A DNA stretch of 34,568 nt, taken from Testudinibacter crocodili. Its GTDB lineage: Bacteria > Pseudomonadota > Gammaproteobacteria > Enterobacterales > Pasteurellaceae. The position numbers and the translations under genes were made by a program. Below, piece by piece: positions 1 to 9,368 of the stretch (position 1 is the first letter of the stretch; each line of letters starts with the position of its first letter). Where the stretch lies: NCBI GenBank assembly GCA_006228005.1, contig VDHG01000065.1:1-34568 (forward strand). The letters are read 5' to 3'. The notes under the pieces are model-generated. The model searched no databases. It had not been told where the DNA came from and saw only the letters and a program-made list of their open reading frames with translations.

Positions 1-94
1 TTTTGTCTACTATGCCTACTTGAATCCATTCATGACTATTTGCAAGCAAAAACAATACCAATCGATATTTTAAAGGTGTTTGAATAACAACCAT

Positions 95-141
95 AAAAAA
101 AACCCGATTGTCATCTCAATATGAGCAACAATCGGGTTTTT
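95..141 (-). terminator. Rho-independent terminator of the rpsF-rplI operon
   Basis: A 13-base perfect inverted repeat (arms 99-111 and 128-140, core ACCCGATTGT) is followed on the minus strand by a run of seven T. It lies 16 bases past the rplI stop codon, so it should end the rpsF-priB-rpsR-rplI transcript. I see nothing coding in bases 1-94. Confidence 0.9.
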
Positions 142-156
142 CGTTGAATAATCGGC

Positions 157-606
157 TTATTCAGGAATAACGTTTACAATCAATGAAGTGAAAACTTCAC
201 CATGTAATTGGAAACGAACTTCGTGTTCGCCAGTGGTACGCAATGGACCTTCTGACAGACGAACTTCACTTTTCTCAACCTTAACACCGGCAGCCGTGAT
301 CGCATCAGCGATGTCACGAGTACCGATAGAACCGAATAAACGACCTTCATCACCGGCTTTGGAAGCGATAGTTACGCTAGTCAAGGCTGCGATGCTCTCT
401 GCACGCGCTTGCGCCTCGGCTAACTCTTTAGCAACTTTAGCTTCTAACTCAGCACGACGAGTTTCGAAATGTTCAACGTTAGCTTTGGTTGCCATAACTG
501 CTTTCCCTTGTGGGATCAGGAAGTTACGCGCAAAACCTGCTTTAACATTCACTTGGTCACCAACGTTACCCAAATGAACAATTTTATCTAAAAGAATAAT
601 TTGCAT
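157..606 (-). CDS. rplI: 50S ribosomal protein L9
   Basis: L9 binds 23S rRNA at the base of the L1 stalk and helps keep the reading frame. The 149-residue product has the usual family length. It begins [19 protein letters not shown] and continues with the conserved [13 protein letters not shown] stretch that joins the N-terminal RNA-binding domain to the long central helix (about residues 40-75, rich in Ala, Glu and Lys). The C-terminal domain carries the [16 protein letters not shown] motif. It is the last gene of the minus-strand rpsF-priB-rpsR-rplI operon, 18 bases after rpsR, and a strong terminator follows. The call rests on sequence recognition plus gene order and is secure. Confidence 0.97.
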   Translation of the reverse strand: MQIILLDKIVHLGNVGDQVNVKAGFARNFLIPQGKAVMATKANVEHFETRRAELEAKVAKELAEAQARAESIAALTSVTIASKAGDEGRLFGSIGTRDIADAITAAGVKVEKSEVRLSEGPLRTTGEHEVRFQLHGEVFTSLIVNVIPE

Positions 607-624
607 TACCGTATCCTCTCTTGA

Positions 625-864
<240 letters not shown>

Positions 865-1191
865 CTAATCTATAAATTCGATTTGCTCGGCGTGTAAAAC
901 TAACTGACTGAGTCCGTTATTGCTTTTATGCGTGGTGATAAAACCGACGATTAAAAGTTTACTACCGACCGTAATGCTTTGAGTTTGTTTAATTAATTGT
1001 TGTCCACTCAGTGATACCGCTATTTTACACCACGCTTGCCGCACTAAACCGGCTTCGGTCTGCTGCGAGCGATGTTCGAAAACAAAGCGACAATGTTCAA
1101 TACCACTCGGACTGCTACTTCGTTTGGGATGAGAGGCGACAAAGCCCGTCAGCGACAAACGATTGTCAATCGTTAAATTACTCTTCGGCAT
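865..1191 (-). CDS. priB: Primosomal replication protein N, PriB
   Basis: PriB is a small single-stranded DNA-binding OB-fold protein that works with PriA and DnaT to reload the replisome at stalled forks. The product is 108 residues from the ATG at 1191, with the PriB signatures [16 protein letters not shown] (about 31-46) and the C-terminal [12 protein letters not shown]. The reading frame continues upstream to 1227, but [16 protein letters not shown] matches the usual PriB N-terminus, so the shorter form is chosen. That start lies inside the end of rpsF (14-base overlap). The only Shine-Dalgarno-like bases, GAGG, touch the ATG directly, so translation probably depends on coupling to rpsF. 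The exact start is the uncertain part. Confidence 0.9.
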   Translation of the reverse strand: MPKSNLTIDNRLSLTGFVASHPKRSSSPSGIEHCRFVFEHRSQQTEAGLVRQAWCKIAVSLSGQQLIKQTQSITVGSKLLIVGFITTHKSNNGLSQLVLHAEQIEFID

Positions 1192-1555
1192 CCTCATAAT
1201 CGTTGTTGTCAACTTCGGCTGAAGCACGACGATCGTCTTTTGCTTTAACCATTGGGGACGCTTCTGTTACGGCGTGCTTAGTACGCATAATAGCGTTACG
1301 CAGAACGGCGTCGTTGTAACGGAAAGTTGTTTCTAGCTCGTCGATTACTTCTTGCGGTGCTTCTACATTCATTAACACATAATGTGCTTTATGTAGTTTG
1401 TTGATTGGATAAGCCAACTGACGGCGACCCCAATCTTCTAGGCGATGAACTTGTCCACCTGCTTCTTTAACAGAACCAGTATAGCGCTCGATCATGCCCG
1501 GTACTTGTTCGCTTTGGTCCGGATGAACCATAAAAACGATTTCGTAGTGACGCAT
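1178..1555 (-). CDS. rpsF: 30S ribosomal protein S6
   Basis: S6 binds S18 and 16S rRNA in the small-subunit platform. The 125-residue protein begins [25 protein letters not shown] and contains the hallmark [22 protein letters not shown] at about residues 38-59. The tail is acidic and low in complexity ([19 protein letters not shown]), as is common for S6 of this group, where glutamates can be added after translation. It is the first gene of the operon; the region 1556-1723 upstream should hold the promoter. GGAGCAGCAGC before the ATG is a good ribosome-binding site. Confidence 0.97.
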   Translation of the reverse strand: MRHYEIVFMVHPDQSEQVPGMIERYTGSVKEAGGQVHRLEDWGRRQLAYPINKLHKAHYVLMNVEAPQEVIDELETTFRYNDAVLRNAIMRTKHAVTEASPMVKAKDDRRASAEVDNNDYEDAEE

Positions 1556-1723
1556 TGCTGCTGCTCCTTACGGGTTAATCAGCCTCCGACGATAGACCAG
1601 TCACCAGTCTGCGGAAGCAAGGAACGAAAATGGAATGTGACTGTTAAGGCGCAAGATTATACCCAGATTAACCACACCACACAAGCGAAATTCGGATTAT
1701 TTTTAAACAGCCACCAAAAAACA

Positions 1724-1758
1724 AAAGTGCGGTTTTCATTAATTGAAAACCGCACTTT
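1724..1758. terminator. Paired uptake signals forming a terminator hairpin (fabF end)
   Basis: Two DNA-uptake signals in opposite orientation (1725-1733 and 1749-1757) are extended to perfect 15-base arms (1724-1738, 1744-1758) around a 5-base loop. It lies 29 bases beyond the fabF stop and upstream of the rpsF promoter region. Paired uptake signals commonly double as terminators in Pasteurellaceae. Here it most likely ends the fatty-acid operon. The T-run on the minus strand is short (TTTTGT), so efficiency is uncertain. Confidence 0.75.
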
Positions 1759-1787
1759 GGTATTCAGATTTACAAGCAAGAATCCGA

Positions 1788-3026
1788 TCAGATTTTCTTA
1801 AAAATCAACGACCCATTTGTACCACCAAAGCCGAACGAATTGCATAACGCATACTCCATTTCAACTTTGCGAGCAGTATTTGGCACCAGATCCAGCGTAA
1901 CATTCGGATCTTGATTATCCAAATTGATGGTTGGCGGCACGATTTGATCTTGCAGCGCCAATACCGTGAAAATCGATTCTACCGAACCCGCGGCACCCAG
2001 TAAGTGCCCAGTCATCGATTTGGTTGAGCTGACTAGAATCTGATCTTTATTGGCAGCGAAAACTGAACTGATTGCGGTTGCTTCAGCAATATCACCTGCC
2101 GGCGTTGAAGTGCCGTGTGCATTGACATAACCAATTTGCTGTGGCTCAATCGCGGCATCGCGTAGCGCATTTTTCATCGCCAGTGCAGCACCTGCACCAT
2201 CTGCCGGTGGAGAGGTCATATGATAACCATCACCACTCATACCAAAGCCGACCAACTCCGCATATATTTTAGCACCGCGCGCTTTGGCATGTTCGTATTC
2301 TTCCAACACCATAATGCCTGCGCCATCGCCCAGCACAAAACCATCACGCTCGATGTCCCAAGGACGGCTTGCCGCTTGTGGATTGTCATTACGCGTGGAA
2401 AGCGCCCGCGCTGCGCCAAAACCAGCAATACCTAACGATGTGCTGGCTTTTTCTGCCCCTCCGGCAATCATCACATCGGCATCGCCATAGCTGATCATGC
2501 GGAAAGCGTGACCAATATTATGCACACCCGTGGTACAAGCGGTTGCAATTGTAATATTCGGTCCGTGCAATTTATAATTAATCGACAGATGTCCGGCAAT
2601 CATATTCACAATAGTTGACGGCACAAAAAACGGGCTGACTTTGCGTGGTCCACCGTTGACAAGTGCGGTATGATTTTCCTCAATCAAACCAAGACCACCA
2701 ATGCCGGATCCAATTGCCACGCCGATACGCGGTGAATTCTGTTCTGTCACTTGCAAACCGGCATCTTCAATAGCTTGCATTCCGGCTGCAATACCGTATT
2801 GGATAAATAAATCCATTTTTTTGGCATCTTTGCGTGAAATATACGCTTCCGCATTAAAATCTTTGACCTGACCGGCAAATTTTGTAGTGTGGTGGGTGGT
2901 ATCAAAATTTTCAATCAGATTGATACCGCTCTTTCCTGCGAGAAGGTTTTGCCAGGTTGAGTTGACATCATTACCAAGCGGTGACAGCATTCCCAAGCCT
3001 GTAACAACAACACGACGTTTTGACAT
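1788..3026 (-). CDS. fabF: 3-oxoacyl-[acyl-carrier-protein] synthase II
   Basis: FabF condenses malonyl-ACP with a growing acyl-ACP and controls the elongation of unsaturated chains. The 412-residue protein is full length. It starts [18 protein letters not shown] and shows the complete thiolase-fold triad: Cys164 in TACTTGVHN, His304 in [11 protein letters not shown] and His341 in [13 protein letters not shown]. The C-terminal glycine-rich [12 protein letters not shown] motif is present. It is the last gene of the fab operon on the minus strand, separated from acpP by a 105-base gap that contains a hairpin. A start at 3026 agrees with the family N-terminus, and CGGAGT lies 8 bases upstream. 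Confidence 0.97.
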   Translation of the reverse strand: MSKRRVVVTGLGMLSPLGNDVNSTWQNLLAGKSGINLIENFDTTHHTTKFAGQVKDFNAEAYISRKDAKKMDLFIQYGIAAGMQAIEDAGLQVTEQNSPRIGVAIGSGIGGLGLIEENHTALVNGGPRKVSPFFVPSTIVNMIAGHLSINYKLHGPNITIATACTTGVHNIGHAFRMISYGDADVMIAGGAEKASTSLGIAGFGAARALSTRNDNPQAASRPWDIERDGFVLGDGAGIMVLEEYEHAKARGAKIYAELVGFGMSGDGYHMTSPPADGAGAALAMKNALRDAAIEPQQIGYVNAHGTSTPAGDIAEATAISSVFAANKDQILVSSTKSMTGHLLGAAGSVESIFTVLALQDQIVPPTINLDNQDPNVTLDLVPNTARKVEMEYALCNSFGFGGTNGSLIFKKI

Positions 3027-3096
3027 GAATATACTCCGAACGGGAGGTTGAAAATGGTACTTTTAATCGTAGATTAATTTTTAACCGTAGATAAAA

Positions 3097-3122
3097 TTTA
3101 GGCGGTCTGATAACCGCCTAAA
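3097..3122 (-). terminator. Hairpin between acpP and fabF (attenuator or partial terminator)
   Basis: A perfect 10-base stem (arms 3097-3106 and 3113-3122) with a 6-base loop is followed on the minus strand by TTTTATCT. It starts only 10 bases after the acpP stop codon. Acyl carrier protein is needed in far larger amounts than the synthases, so a leaky terminator that lets acpP transcripts end here while some continue into fabF is a natural reading. That role is inference. Confidence 0.7.
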
Positions 3123-3131
3123 TCCAGAAGA

Positions 3132-3362
3132 TTATTGATTATTTTGAACGTAATCAATTGCAGACTGAACAGTTGTGATTTTCTCAGCTTCTTCATCAGG
3201 AATTTCGATATCGAATTCTTCTTCCAAAGCCATTACCAATTCAACTGTATCTAAAGAGTCAGCGCCCAAATCTTCAACAAATGAAGCTTCAGATTTCACT
3301 TCGTCTTCTTTAACGCCTAATTGTTCAACAATGATTTTTTTTACGCGTTCTTCAATACTCAT
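3132..3362 (-). CDS. acpP: Acyl carrier protein
   Basis: AcpP carries acyl chains as thioesters during fatty acid synthesis. The 76-residue, very acidic protein contains the phosphopantetheine attachment motif [20 protein letters not shown] with the modified Ser36. It is nearly identical to the E. coli protein through helices II and III ([21 protein letters not shown]). It is separated from fabG by a 291-base gap and from fabF by a hairpin, as expected for a gene expressed at a higher level than its neighbours. An AGGAAATT-type ribosome-binding site precedes the ATG. Confidence 0.98.
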   Translation of the reverse strand: MSIEERVKKIIVEQLGVKEDEVKSEASFVEDLGADSLDTVELVMALEEEFDIEIPDEEAEKITTVQSAIDYVQNNQ

Positions 3363-3653
3363 TTTTTAAATTTCCTATATTTTAAATTTCGCCACAGCGA
3401 GAAGGTGAATATGGTATGGACCGTTTAAACGGCTGCAATTATTTATCCGAGATAGCAATCCACTGAAAAATAACGGCTCAAACGACACATACTATGACAA
3501 AATTTGGCTATATTCTTGTTTCTTGGAAAAGTCTATAACCAAGATTGTATACCATCGCAGATTCTAACATTACCGAATAGGCTTGTCATGCTTTTATCTC
3601 AATTTGTCTGATTTTGCTTACATAGACAAATCGGGCAGACAGCTCCATACGGA
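3363..3653 (-). promoter_or_regulatory. fabG-acpP intergenic region, probable acpP promoter
   Basis: The 291 bases between fabG and acpP have no gene. An imperfect hairpin close after fabG (arms 3602-3609 and 3624-3631, AGACAAAT) has no strong T-run. The rest is AT-rich and is the likely place for an acpP promoter, but no pair of hexamers stands out enough to be named. The low confidence refers to the promoter role, not to the gap itself. Confidence 0.4.
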
Positions 3654-4382
3654 TTAACTCATGTAGAGTCCGCCGTTAACATGTAAAGTTGTGCCGGTGA
3701 TATAACCTGCATCGTCAGATGCCAAAAAAGCAACGGCTTTGGCAATATCTTTTGCCTCGCCCAAACGCCCTGCAGGCACATTTGACAAAATACCTTGTTT
3801 TTGCTCGTCAGTTAGCGCATGGGTCATATCGGTCGCAATAAAGCCCGGTGCTACCACATTAACCGTGATACCACGCGAAGCCACTTCCTGCGCCAGTGCT
3901 TTAGAAAAACCGATTACCCCGGCTTTAGCCGCGCAATAGTTGCTTTGTCCCGGATTGCCGGAAGAACCGACCACAGAACCGATATTGATAATCCGTCCAT
4001 AACGTTTTTTCATCATGCTACGCAACATCGCTTTTGACAGGTGGAAAATCGACGTCAGATTAGTCTCAATAATATCGCTCCATTCGTTGTCTTTCATGCG
4101 CATCAACAGATTATCACGGGTGATGCCGGCATTATTGACCAGAATATCAATCTCACCAAATTCAGCTTTAATCTGCGCCAATGTCTGCTCAATCGACGCT
4201 ACATCACTGACGTTTAACACTAGGCCTTTGCCACTCTCACCCAAATAAGCTGAAATAGCTTCCGCTCCGCTTTCACTGGTTGCAGTTCCAATCACGGTGG
4301 CGCCTTTCGCAGCCAACTCCTCTGCAATGGCTCTGCCGATACCACGGCTGGCACCGGTTACTAATGCGATTTTACCTTGCAT
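3654..4382 (-). CDS. fabG: 3-oxoacyl-[acyl-carrier-protein] reductase
   Basis: FabG uses NADPH to reduce 3-oxoacyl-ACP to 3-hydroxyacyl-ACP in each elongation round. The 242-residue protein is a classical short-chain dehydrogenase. It has the cofactor-binding GASRGIGRAIA (residues 10-20), NNAG (83-86), and the catalytic Ser136, Tyr149 and Lys153 in IINIGSVVG and SNYCAAKAG. It ends GTTLHVNGGLYMS, the normal FabG C-terminus. It follows fabD by 27 bases on the minus strand. AGGAGAGC before the ATG supports the start. Confidence 0.97.
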   Translation of the reverse strand: MQGKIALVTGASRGIGRAIAEELAAKGATVIGTATSESGAEAISAYLGESGKGLVLNVSDVASIEQTLAQIKAEFGEIDILVNNAGITRDNLLMRMKDNEWSDIIETNLTSIFHLSKAMLRSMMKKRYGRIINIGSVVGSSGNPGQSNYCAAKAGVIGFSKALAQEVASRGITVNVVAPGFIATDMTHALTDEQKQGILSNVPAGRLGEAKDIAKAVAFLASDDAGYITGTTLHVNGGLYMS

Positions 4383-4409
4383 ACGCTCTCCTTTTTTTCA
4401 TTCGTCTGA

Positions 4410-5351
4410 TTAGTCTTGAATAAGCTCTGCCACTGCACTTAACGAGGCATTATCATTGACCGCATGGGCATCCAGCTCTTTGTTGATGCGCTTAGTCAGA
4501 CCGGTTAATACTTTATTTGGTCCGATTTCAAACAGTATTTTCACCCCGGCAGTTGCCATTTTTTCCACACTCTCAGTCCAACGAACCGGATTATAAAGCT
4601 GGCGCACCAATGCACTGCGAATCTCGTCTGCAGCTTTTTCCTGTTTCACATCCACATTATTGATCACGGCTACTGTCGGTTGCTTAAAAGTCACCGATTC
4701 CAAGGCGACCGCTAACTGATCGGCTGCCGGTTTCATCAACGCACAATGTGACGGCACACTGACCGCCAGCGGCAATGCCCGTTTGGCACCGGCTTCTTTA
4801 CAGCGTGCCGCAGCTCGCTCAACCGCACTTTTATTCCCAGCAATCACTACTTGACCCGGCGAATTGAAATTCACCGCTGCCACCACTTCATCTTCAGCAG
4901 CTTGCTGACAGGCATCAATAATAGCTTGATTGTCTAAACCGATAATCGCATACATAGCGCCGGTTCCAGCCGGAACCGCTTTTTGCATTAAGCGACCACG
5001 CAGTTCGACCAATTTCACCGCTTCTTCAAAATCCAAAACGCCAGCACAGACCAAGGCAGAAAATTCGCCCAAGCTATGTCCTGCCATCACCTCTGGTTTT
5101 AATGCCGGATACTGTTGCTGCCATACACGATAAATGGCAACGGAAGCCGTCAACAGTGCTGGCTGGGTGCGCCAAGTTTGATTCAGTTCTTCTGCTTCAC
5201 CATTTTGCACCAAACTCCATAAATCATAGCCGAGTGCATCGGAAGCCTGTTTAAACGTCTGTTCCACGATCGGGAAGCAGGTAGCCAAATCGGCTAACAT
5301 ACCAATAGCTTGCGAACCTTGTCCTGGGAAAACCATAGCAAATTTTTTCAT
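4410..5351 (-). CDS. fabD: Malonyl-CoA:acyl carrier protein transacylase
   Basis: FabD moves malonyl from CoA to acyl carrier protein, supplying the extender unit for the condensing enzymes around it. The chosen product has 313 residues and begins MKKFAMVFPGQGSQAIGML. The frame is open seven codons further upstream, but AGAGG lies at good distance from the ATG at 5351 and the family starts there. The nucleophile is Ser93 in AGHSLGEFSALV; the partner His202 is in VPSHCALM; the QGSQ and GPNKVLTGL elements are present. It sits between fabH and fabG, the usual order. Confidence 0.96.
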   Translation of the reverse strand: MKKFAMVFPGQGSQAIGMLADLATCFPIVEQTFKQASDALGYDLWSLVQNGEAEELNQTWRTQPALLTASVAIYRVWQQQYPALKPEVMAGHSLGEFSALVCAGVLDFEEAVKLVELRGRLMQKAVPAGTGAMYAIIGLDNQAIIDACQQAAEDEVVAAVNFNSPGQVVIAGNKSAVERAAARCKEAGAKRALPLAVSVPSHCALMKPAADQLAVALESVTFKQPTVAVINNVDVKQEKAADEIRSALVRQLYNPVRWTESVEKMATAGVKILFEIGPNKVLTGLTKRINKELDAHAVNDNASLSAVAELIQD

Positions 5352-5440
5352 ATTAAATCCTCTGTTTGCCACTGCTATTTATTACTACTGTTTGTTATTA
5401 CTGTTCACTACAGATAGTGCATATTCAGCGGAATATTGAC

Positions 5441-6400
5441 TTAAAAACGGGCTAATACCGAGCCCCAGGTCAAGCCACCACCAAACGCTTCCATCAAAAT
5501 CAGTTGTCCGCGCTGAATCCGACCGTCACGCACCGCTTCATCCAGTGCGCTAGGGATACTGCCGGCGGAAGTGTTGCCATGGCGATCGAGCGTCACCACT
5601 ACTTGCGACATATCCATCTCTAATTTTTTGGCGGTCGCACTGATAATGCGTAAATTGGCTTGGTGTGGCACCAGCCAATCGATGTCTTTTTTATCCAACT
5701 TATTGGCAGCTAAGGTTTCTTCCACCACATTTGCCAATTGACGCACAGCAATTTTAAAGGTTTCGTTGCCCTGCATGGTTAGGTATGCCGGTGAAGCTTC
5801 ATCACGGCTGCGTTTGGCATTTTCCAGTACCAACACTTCACCTTGGGTCGGATCAGAGTGCAAATGGCTGGAAAGAATACCTGGTTCTTCACTGGCCTCC
5901 AGAATCACTGCGCCTGCGCCATCCCCAAACAAAATTACAGTGCCGCGATCTTGTTCGTCCAAACTGCGGGAAAACAGATCCGCACCGATTACTAACGCTT
6001 TTTTCACCTGTCCGGTGCGGATAAATTGATCGGCTACACTCAGCGCATACACAAAACCGGAACACGCCGCCGCAATATCAAAAGCAATCGCATCTTCAAT
6101 ACCCAGTGCTTTTTGGATCAAACAAGCGGAACTTGGAAAAGCGTGTGAAGAGCTGGTAGTGGCAACCAACACCAAATCAATCTCATTGACATCGAGGTTT
6201 GCTGCCATCGCCAAACATTGTTTGGCTGCTTCAGTTCCCATTGTCGCCACAGTTTCATCAGCGCGGGCAATACGTCGTTGTTTGATACCGGTGCGTACGC
6301 TAATCCACTCATCAGACGTATCGACCATTTTCTCTAAGTCGGCATTGGTTCTAATCTGTTCCGGTAAGTAACTGCCGGTAGCTAAAATTTTACTAAACAT
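5441..6400 (-). CDS. fabH: 3-oxoacyl-[acyl-carrier-protein] synthase III
   Basis: FabH starts fatty acid synthesis by condensing acetyl-CoA with malonyl-ACP. With the ATG at 6400 the protein has 319 residues and begins [24 protein letters not shown] second in-frame ATG lies two codons upstream (6406), but the GAG of the ribosome-binding site is then too close. Numbered from 6400, the triad is Cys113 ([11 protein letters not shown]), His246 ([10 protein letters not shown]) and Asn276 ([12 protein letters not shown]). It follows plsX after 70 bases, and an uptake signal (6445-6453) lies in that gap. Confidence 0.96.
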   Translation of the reverse strand: MFSKILATGSYLPEQIRTNADLEKMVDTSDEWISVRTGIKQRRIARADETVATMGTEAAKQCLAMAANLDVNEIDLVLVATTSSSHAFPSSACLIQKALGIEDAIAFDIAAACSGFVYALSVADQFIRTGQVKKALVIGADLFSRSLDEQDRGTVILFGDGAGAVILEASEEPGILSSHLHSDPTQGEVLVLENAKRSRDEASPAYLTMQGNETFKIAVRQLANVVEETLAANKLDKKDIDWLVPHQANLRIISATAKKLEMDMSQVVVTLDRHGNTSAGSIPSALDEAVRDGRIQRGQLILMEAFGGGLTWGSVLARF

Positions 6401-6470
6401 AATCATCTCATTATGTGTGAATCATCAACGATGAATTTTCAACAAAGTGCGGTTCGATAACGATACCGGC

Positions 6471-7496
6471 TTAATTTTTTTCCAAGCCGGTCAAAATTTT
6501 ATTCGGCATTTCTGACCGCACTTGCCACGCCGCTTGCTGTATTGCATACAGAAAAGCAGCTTGATTGGCACTGCCGTGGCTTTTAACCACCACAGAAGTC
6601 AATCCCAGTAGAGAAGCGCCATTATATTGATCGGGATTAAACTGTTTCAATTGAACAAAATATTTTTTTAAGGCATATTTGCCGATACGGATAAGCAGTT
6701 TTTTAATCAACGATGGCGGCTGTTTTTTGTTGCCTTTCAACAGACTAAAAATATTTTTCGCCGTACCTTCCAGCGTTTTCAAGGCGATATTTCCGGCAAA
6801 CCCGTCACAGACAATCACATCGGCATATCCATTCAGCAAATAATTGCCTTCAATGTAGCCAATATAGTTCAAATTGGTTTGCTGCTGCAACAGCTGACTG
6901 GCGTCTCGGATGTTTTTCAGCCCTTTTAACTCTTCAATACCGATATTCAACAGCGCCACTCGCGGATAGACCAAACCAAAGTTATTTTCGGCAAAAATCG
7001 CCCCCATTTGGGCAAACTGCACCAACGTCTCCGCAGAGCAATCGATATTCGCCCCCAAATCCAGCATAACGCTCTGTTTGCCGTCTATGGTTGGAATATT
7101 GGACACCAATGCTGGGCGTTGAATCCCTGCCAGTGGCTGCAACAACACTTTTGACAGACCCATCAAAACCGCCGTATCACCACCACTGACACAGCCCTGT
7201 GCCGCCCCGTCGCGCACTGCTTCAATCGCCAAGCGCATCGAGCTGCCTTTGCTATGGCGCAAAGCATGAGAAAGCCCCTGCTGGTTTTTAACCACACGGT
7301 CACAATGCTGCAAATTGATTCGTTGGCGGAGATGGTGGGGAATATTCGCGAGATAGGGGGAAATAGCCTGACTATCGCCAAACAAAACCAGATGTAGCAT
7401 TGGATCCTGTTCCAACGCTTGCAGGCTTGCCGGGATAGTAATACGGGGACCAAAGTCCCCGCCCATTACATCTAACGCCAGGGTTAGACGACTCAA
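6471..7496 (-). CDS. plsX: Phosphate acyltransferase PlsX (TTG start)
   Basis: PlsX converts acyl-ACP to acyl phosphate, the donor used by PlsY in phosphatidic acid synthesis, and so links the fab genes to membrane lipid. The 341-residue protein has the family elements LALDVMGGDFGP (6-17), VSGGDTAVLMGLSKVLL, MLDLGANIDC, LNIGIEELKG and VCDGFAGNIALKT. The start codon is TTG at 7496, preceded by TAAGG at about 8 bases. The next ATG, at the Met of DVMGGD, would remove conserved N-terminal residues. It lies 33 bases after rpmF in the standard yceD-rpmF-plsX-fab order. Confidence 0.95.
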   Translation of the reverse strand: MSRLTLALDVMGGDFGPRITIPASLQALEQDPMLHLVLFGDSQAISPYLANIPHHLRQRINLQHCDRVVKNQQGLSHALRHSKGSSMRLAIEAVRDGAAQGCVSGGDTAVLMGLSKVLLQPLAGIQRPALVSNIPTIDGKQSVMLDLGANIDCSAETLVQFAQMGAIFAENNFGLVYPRVALLNIGIEELKGLKNIRDASQLLQQQTNLNYIGYIEGNYLLNGYADVIVCDGFAGNIALKTLEGTAKNIFSLLKGNKKQPPSLIKKLLIRIGKYALKKYFVQLKQFNPDQYNGASLLGLTSVVVKSHGSANQAAFLYAIQQAAWQVRSEMPNKILTGLEKN

Positions 7497-7529
7497 CTGC
7501 TTACCTTAAAGAATCAAGAGTAATCGAAA

Positions 7530-7700
7530 TTACTTGTTGATAACTTTACGACCACGGTAGTAGCCGTCCGCGGTTACATGGTGACGTAAATGAGTTTCGC
7601 CGGTTACTTTATCGACAGAAACAGCAGCAGTTGTCAAAGCATCGTGTGAACGACGCATGTCACGACGTGAACGAGATTTTTTATTTTGTTGAACAGCCAT
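7530..7700 (-). CDS. rpmF: 50S ribosomal protein L32
   Basis: L32 is a small basic large-subunit protein. I translated this 56-residue frame by hand: it begins [20 protein letters not shown], continues through [20 protein letters not shown] and ends [11 protein letters not shown], which is typical for the gammaproteobacterial, zinc-finger-free form. GGAG lies at normal distance from the ATG. It sits 16 bases after yceD and 33 bases before plsX, an order conserved from E. coli to Haemophilus. It shares the yceD promoter as far as can be seen. Confidence 0.96.
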   Translation of the reverse strand: MAVQQNKKSRSRRDMRRSHDALTTAAVSVDKVTGETHLRHHVTADGYYRGRKVINK

Positions 7701-7716
7701 CGGCTATACTCCTAAA

Positions 7717-8238
7717 TTATTTTCGCTTTAAATTAGCTAATACAGCGAACGGGTTTGGTTTTTCTGCTTCAGCAGGCAATTTGCCAAAAACCTGTTCAGC
7801 CACGGACACTTCACAGTGTTCAGGATCGTGCATCGGTACTAACGGCAGAGCAAGCATCAACTCGTCTTCCACCACATCGCGCAAATCTATTTCACCAAAT
7901 TCATTGAATTCAATTGGTTCATAAATTTCCGGCAACACATCCGCTTGATCCATGTCGGACACCGGACTATAGCAAAAATTGCATTCCAATGTCACAGTAA
8001 AAGGTTTATCACAACGTTGACAAACCAGCTCCACGTCGATACTAGCCTGACCTTTGATCACGACCAATCGTTGTGGATCTATTGAAAACGACAATGTAAC
8101 TTGTGCCTCATTCAGCACGCGACTGACTGACGTTGCCAAGCGCTCTAATTGGTTAGGTGAGTAATAACCCACATAATCCAAACGGCGTTGAGCGTCTTTT
8201 ATCGGATCGACAGTCAGGGGAAGTTTAACCTTTTGCAT
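7717..8238 (-). CDS. yceD: 23S rRNA accumulation protein YceD (DUF177)
   Basis: YceD family proteins are needed for normal 23S rRNA accumulation; the mechanism is not settled. The 173-residue product closely follows E. coli Yce[23 protein letters not shown] at the start, [10 protein letters not shown] and CNFCYSPV (four cysteines, about residues 74-94), [32 protein letters not shown], and [14 protein letters not shown] at the end. It opens the operon that continues with rpmF and plsX. A well-spaced promoter ends only about 10 bases before the start codon, so the mRNA leader would be very short or absent; see the promoter entry. Confidence 0.94.
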   Translation of the reverse strand: MQKVKLPLTVDPIKDAQRRLDYVGYYSPNQLERLATSVSRVLNEAQVTLSFSIDPQRLVVIKGQASIDVELVCQRCDKPFTVTLECNFCYSPVSDMDQADVLPEIYEPIEFNEFGEIDLRDVVEDELMLALPLVPMHDPEHCEVSVAEQVFGKLPAEAEKPNPFAVLANLKRK

Positions 8239-8247
8239 AGGGCGTGC

Positions 8248-8276
8248 ATATTAACTGCACGGACAAGAATAGTCAA
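8248..8276 (-). promoter_or_regulatory. Sigma-70 promoter for yceD-rpmF-plsX
   Basis: On the minus strand TTGACT (8276-8271) and TAATAT (8253-8248) are separated by exactly 17 bases, followed by a GC-rich discriminator (GCACGCCC). Such a discriminator is typical of growth-rate-controlled promoters, which would suit an operon that makes L32 and membrane lipid. Transcription should start near 8241, about three bases before the yceD ATG at 8238. Confidence 0.65.
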
Positions 8277-8349
8277 AAGGAATTATACTTTTTTAGCAAC
8301 TTTTTTTACGGCATTCAGACCGCACTTTGCCCGCTTCGGAAATCTCACC

Positions 8350-8377
8350 TTACAGCACTGCCGAAAATTGTTATAAT
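8350..8377 (+). promoter_or_regulatory. Candidate psd promoter
   Basis: A perfect TATAAT (8372-8377) lies about 40 bases before psd, with TTACAG (8350-8355) 16 bases upstream as a possible -35 element. The divergent yceD promoter and an uptake signal (8319-8327) share this 181-base gap. Confidence 0.5.
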
Positions 8378-8419
8378 CGCACTTTATCATTTAAATAACG
8401 AAGAGAAGAGCCCAGAAAT

Positions 8420-9325
8420 ATGACGCAACAAAGCAAAAATAGTTATTGGCAACAGCTGAAAATCGCCTTTCAATATATGGTGCCACAGTTGGCACTCACT
8501 CGCCTCGCCGGCTGGTTCGCCGAAAAACAGTGGGGCGCAATCACCCACTTGGCAATTAAAGCCTTTAGCGCCAAATACAAAATCAACCTACAAGAGGCGG
8601 AAAAAACCGAAGCAAACCAATATACATCGTTTAATGAATTTTTTATCCGTCCTCTAAAAGCGGAAGCTCGCCCGATTCATGCCGATCAAAGTGCGGTCTG
8701 CTTGCCGGCAGACGGTTGTATCAGCGAGCTGGGCGACATTACTAACGGACAGTTATTTCAGGCAAAAGGGCATTTCTTCAGCTTATCGGATCTATTAGCC
8801 GAGGATAAAAAATCAGCCGAAGCGTTTGAAAACGGCAAATTCATCACCACTTATTTATCACCACGCGATTATCATCGTGTGCATATGCCGTGCGACGGCG
8901 TATTACGCAAAATGGTGTATGTGCCCGGCGATCTGTTTTCGGTGAATCCGTTTTTAGCCCAACACATTCCCAATCTGTTTGCACGCAACGAGCGAGTGAT
9001 CTGCTATTTTGATACACCGTTCGGTGCGATGGTACAGATTCTGGTCGGTGCTACCATCACCGCCAGCATCAGTACGGTTTGGGCAGGCGTCATCAATCCG
9101 CCACGCAACGGCAAGGTGCAGCAATGGGAGTATCCACAAGATGGCGCTTCAGCCGTGCAACTAAAAAAAGGCGAAGAAATGGGGGCATTTCGTCTTGGCT
9201 CGACCGTCATCAATCTATTTCAAGCGGATAAAATAGCGTTTTTGCCGACATTAACCGCCGCAAGTGCGGTCAACATGGGGCAAGCGATGACCGTTTCAAC
9301 GGCTACGCAAGATTCAGCCGCTTAA
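8420..9325 (+). CDS. psd: Phosphatidylserine decarboxylase proenzyme
   Basis: Psd makes phosphatidylethanolamine from phosphatidylserine at the inner membrane. It cuts itself to form a pyruvoyl cofactor. The 301-residue proenzyme has the expected length and motifs: [10 protein letters not shown] (about 73-82), [23 protein letters not shown], and the self-cleavage motif LGST at residues 259-262, where Ser261 becomes the pyruvoyl group of the small alpha chain. The beta chain is therefore residues 1-260. It carries two uptake signals inside the gene (8689, 9262). It is divergent from yceD and is followed 43 bases later by the fklB-like gene. Confidence 0.96.
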   Translation: MTQQSKNSYWQQLKIAFQYMVPQLALTRLAGWFAEKQWGAITHLAIKAFSAKYKINLQEAEKTEANQYTSFNEFFIRPLKAEARPIHADQSAVCLPADGCISELGDITNGQLFQAKGHFFSLSDLLAEDKKSAEAFENGKFITTYLSPRDYHRVHMPCDGVLRKMVYVPGDLFSVNPFLAQHIPNLFARNERVICYFDTPFGAMVQILVGATITASISTVWAGVINPPRNGKVQQWEYPQDGASAVQLKKGEEMGAFRLGSTVINLFQADKIAFLPTLTAASAVNMGQAMTVSTATQDSAA

Positions 9326-9368
9326 TTTTAATTTTTTACAACTTTCTTTTATAACAACAAGGATATTT

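Noticed and set aside
188-577. Plus-strand open frame of 129 codons opposite rplI
   Set aside because: It is the shadow of a strongly conserved ribosomal protein gene; there is no ribosome-binding site and the protein is Ser/Ala-rich without any family pattern.
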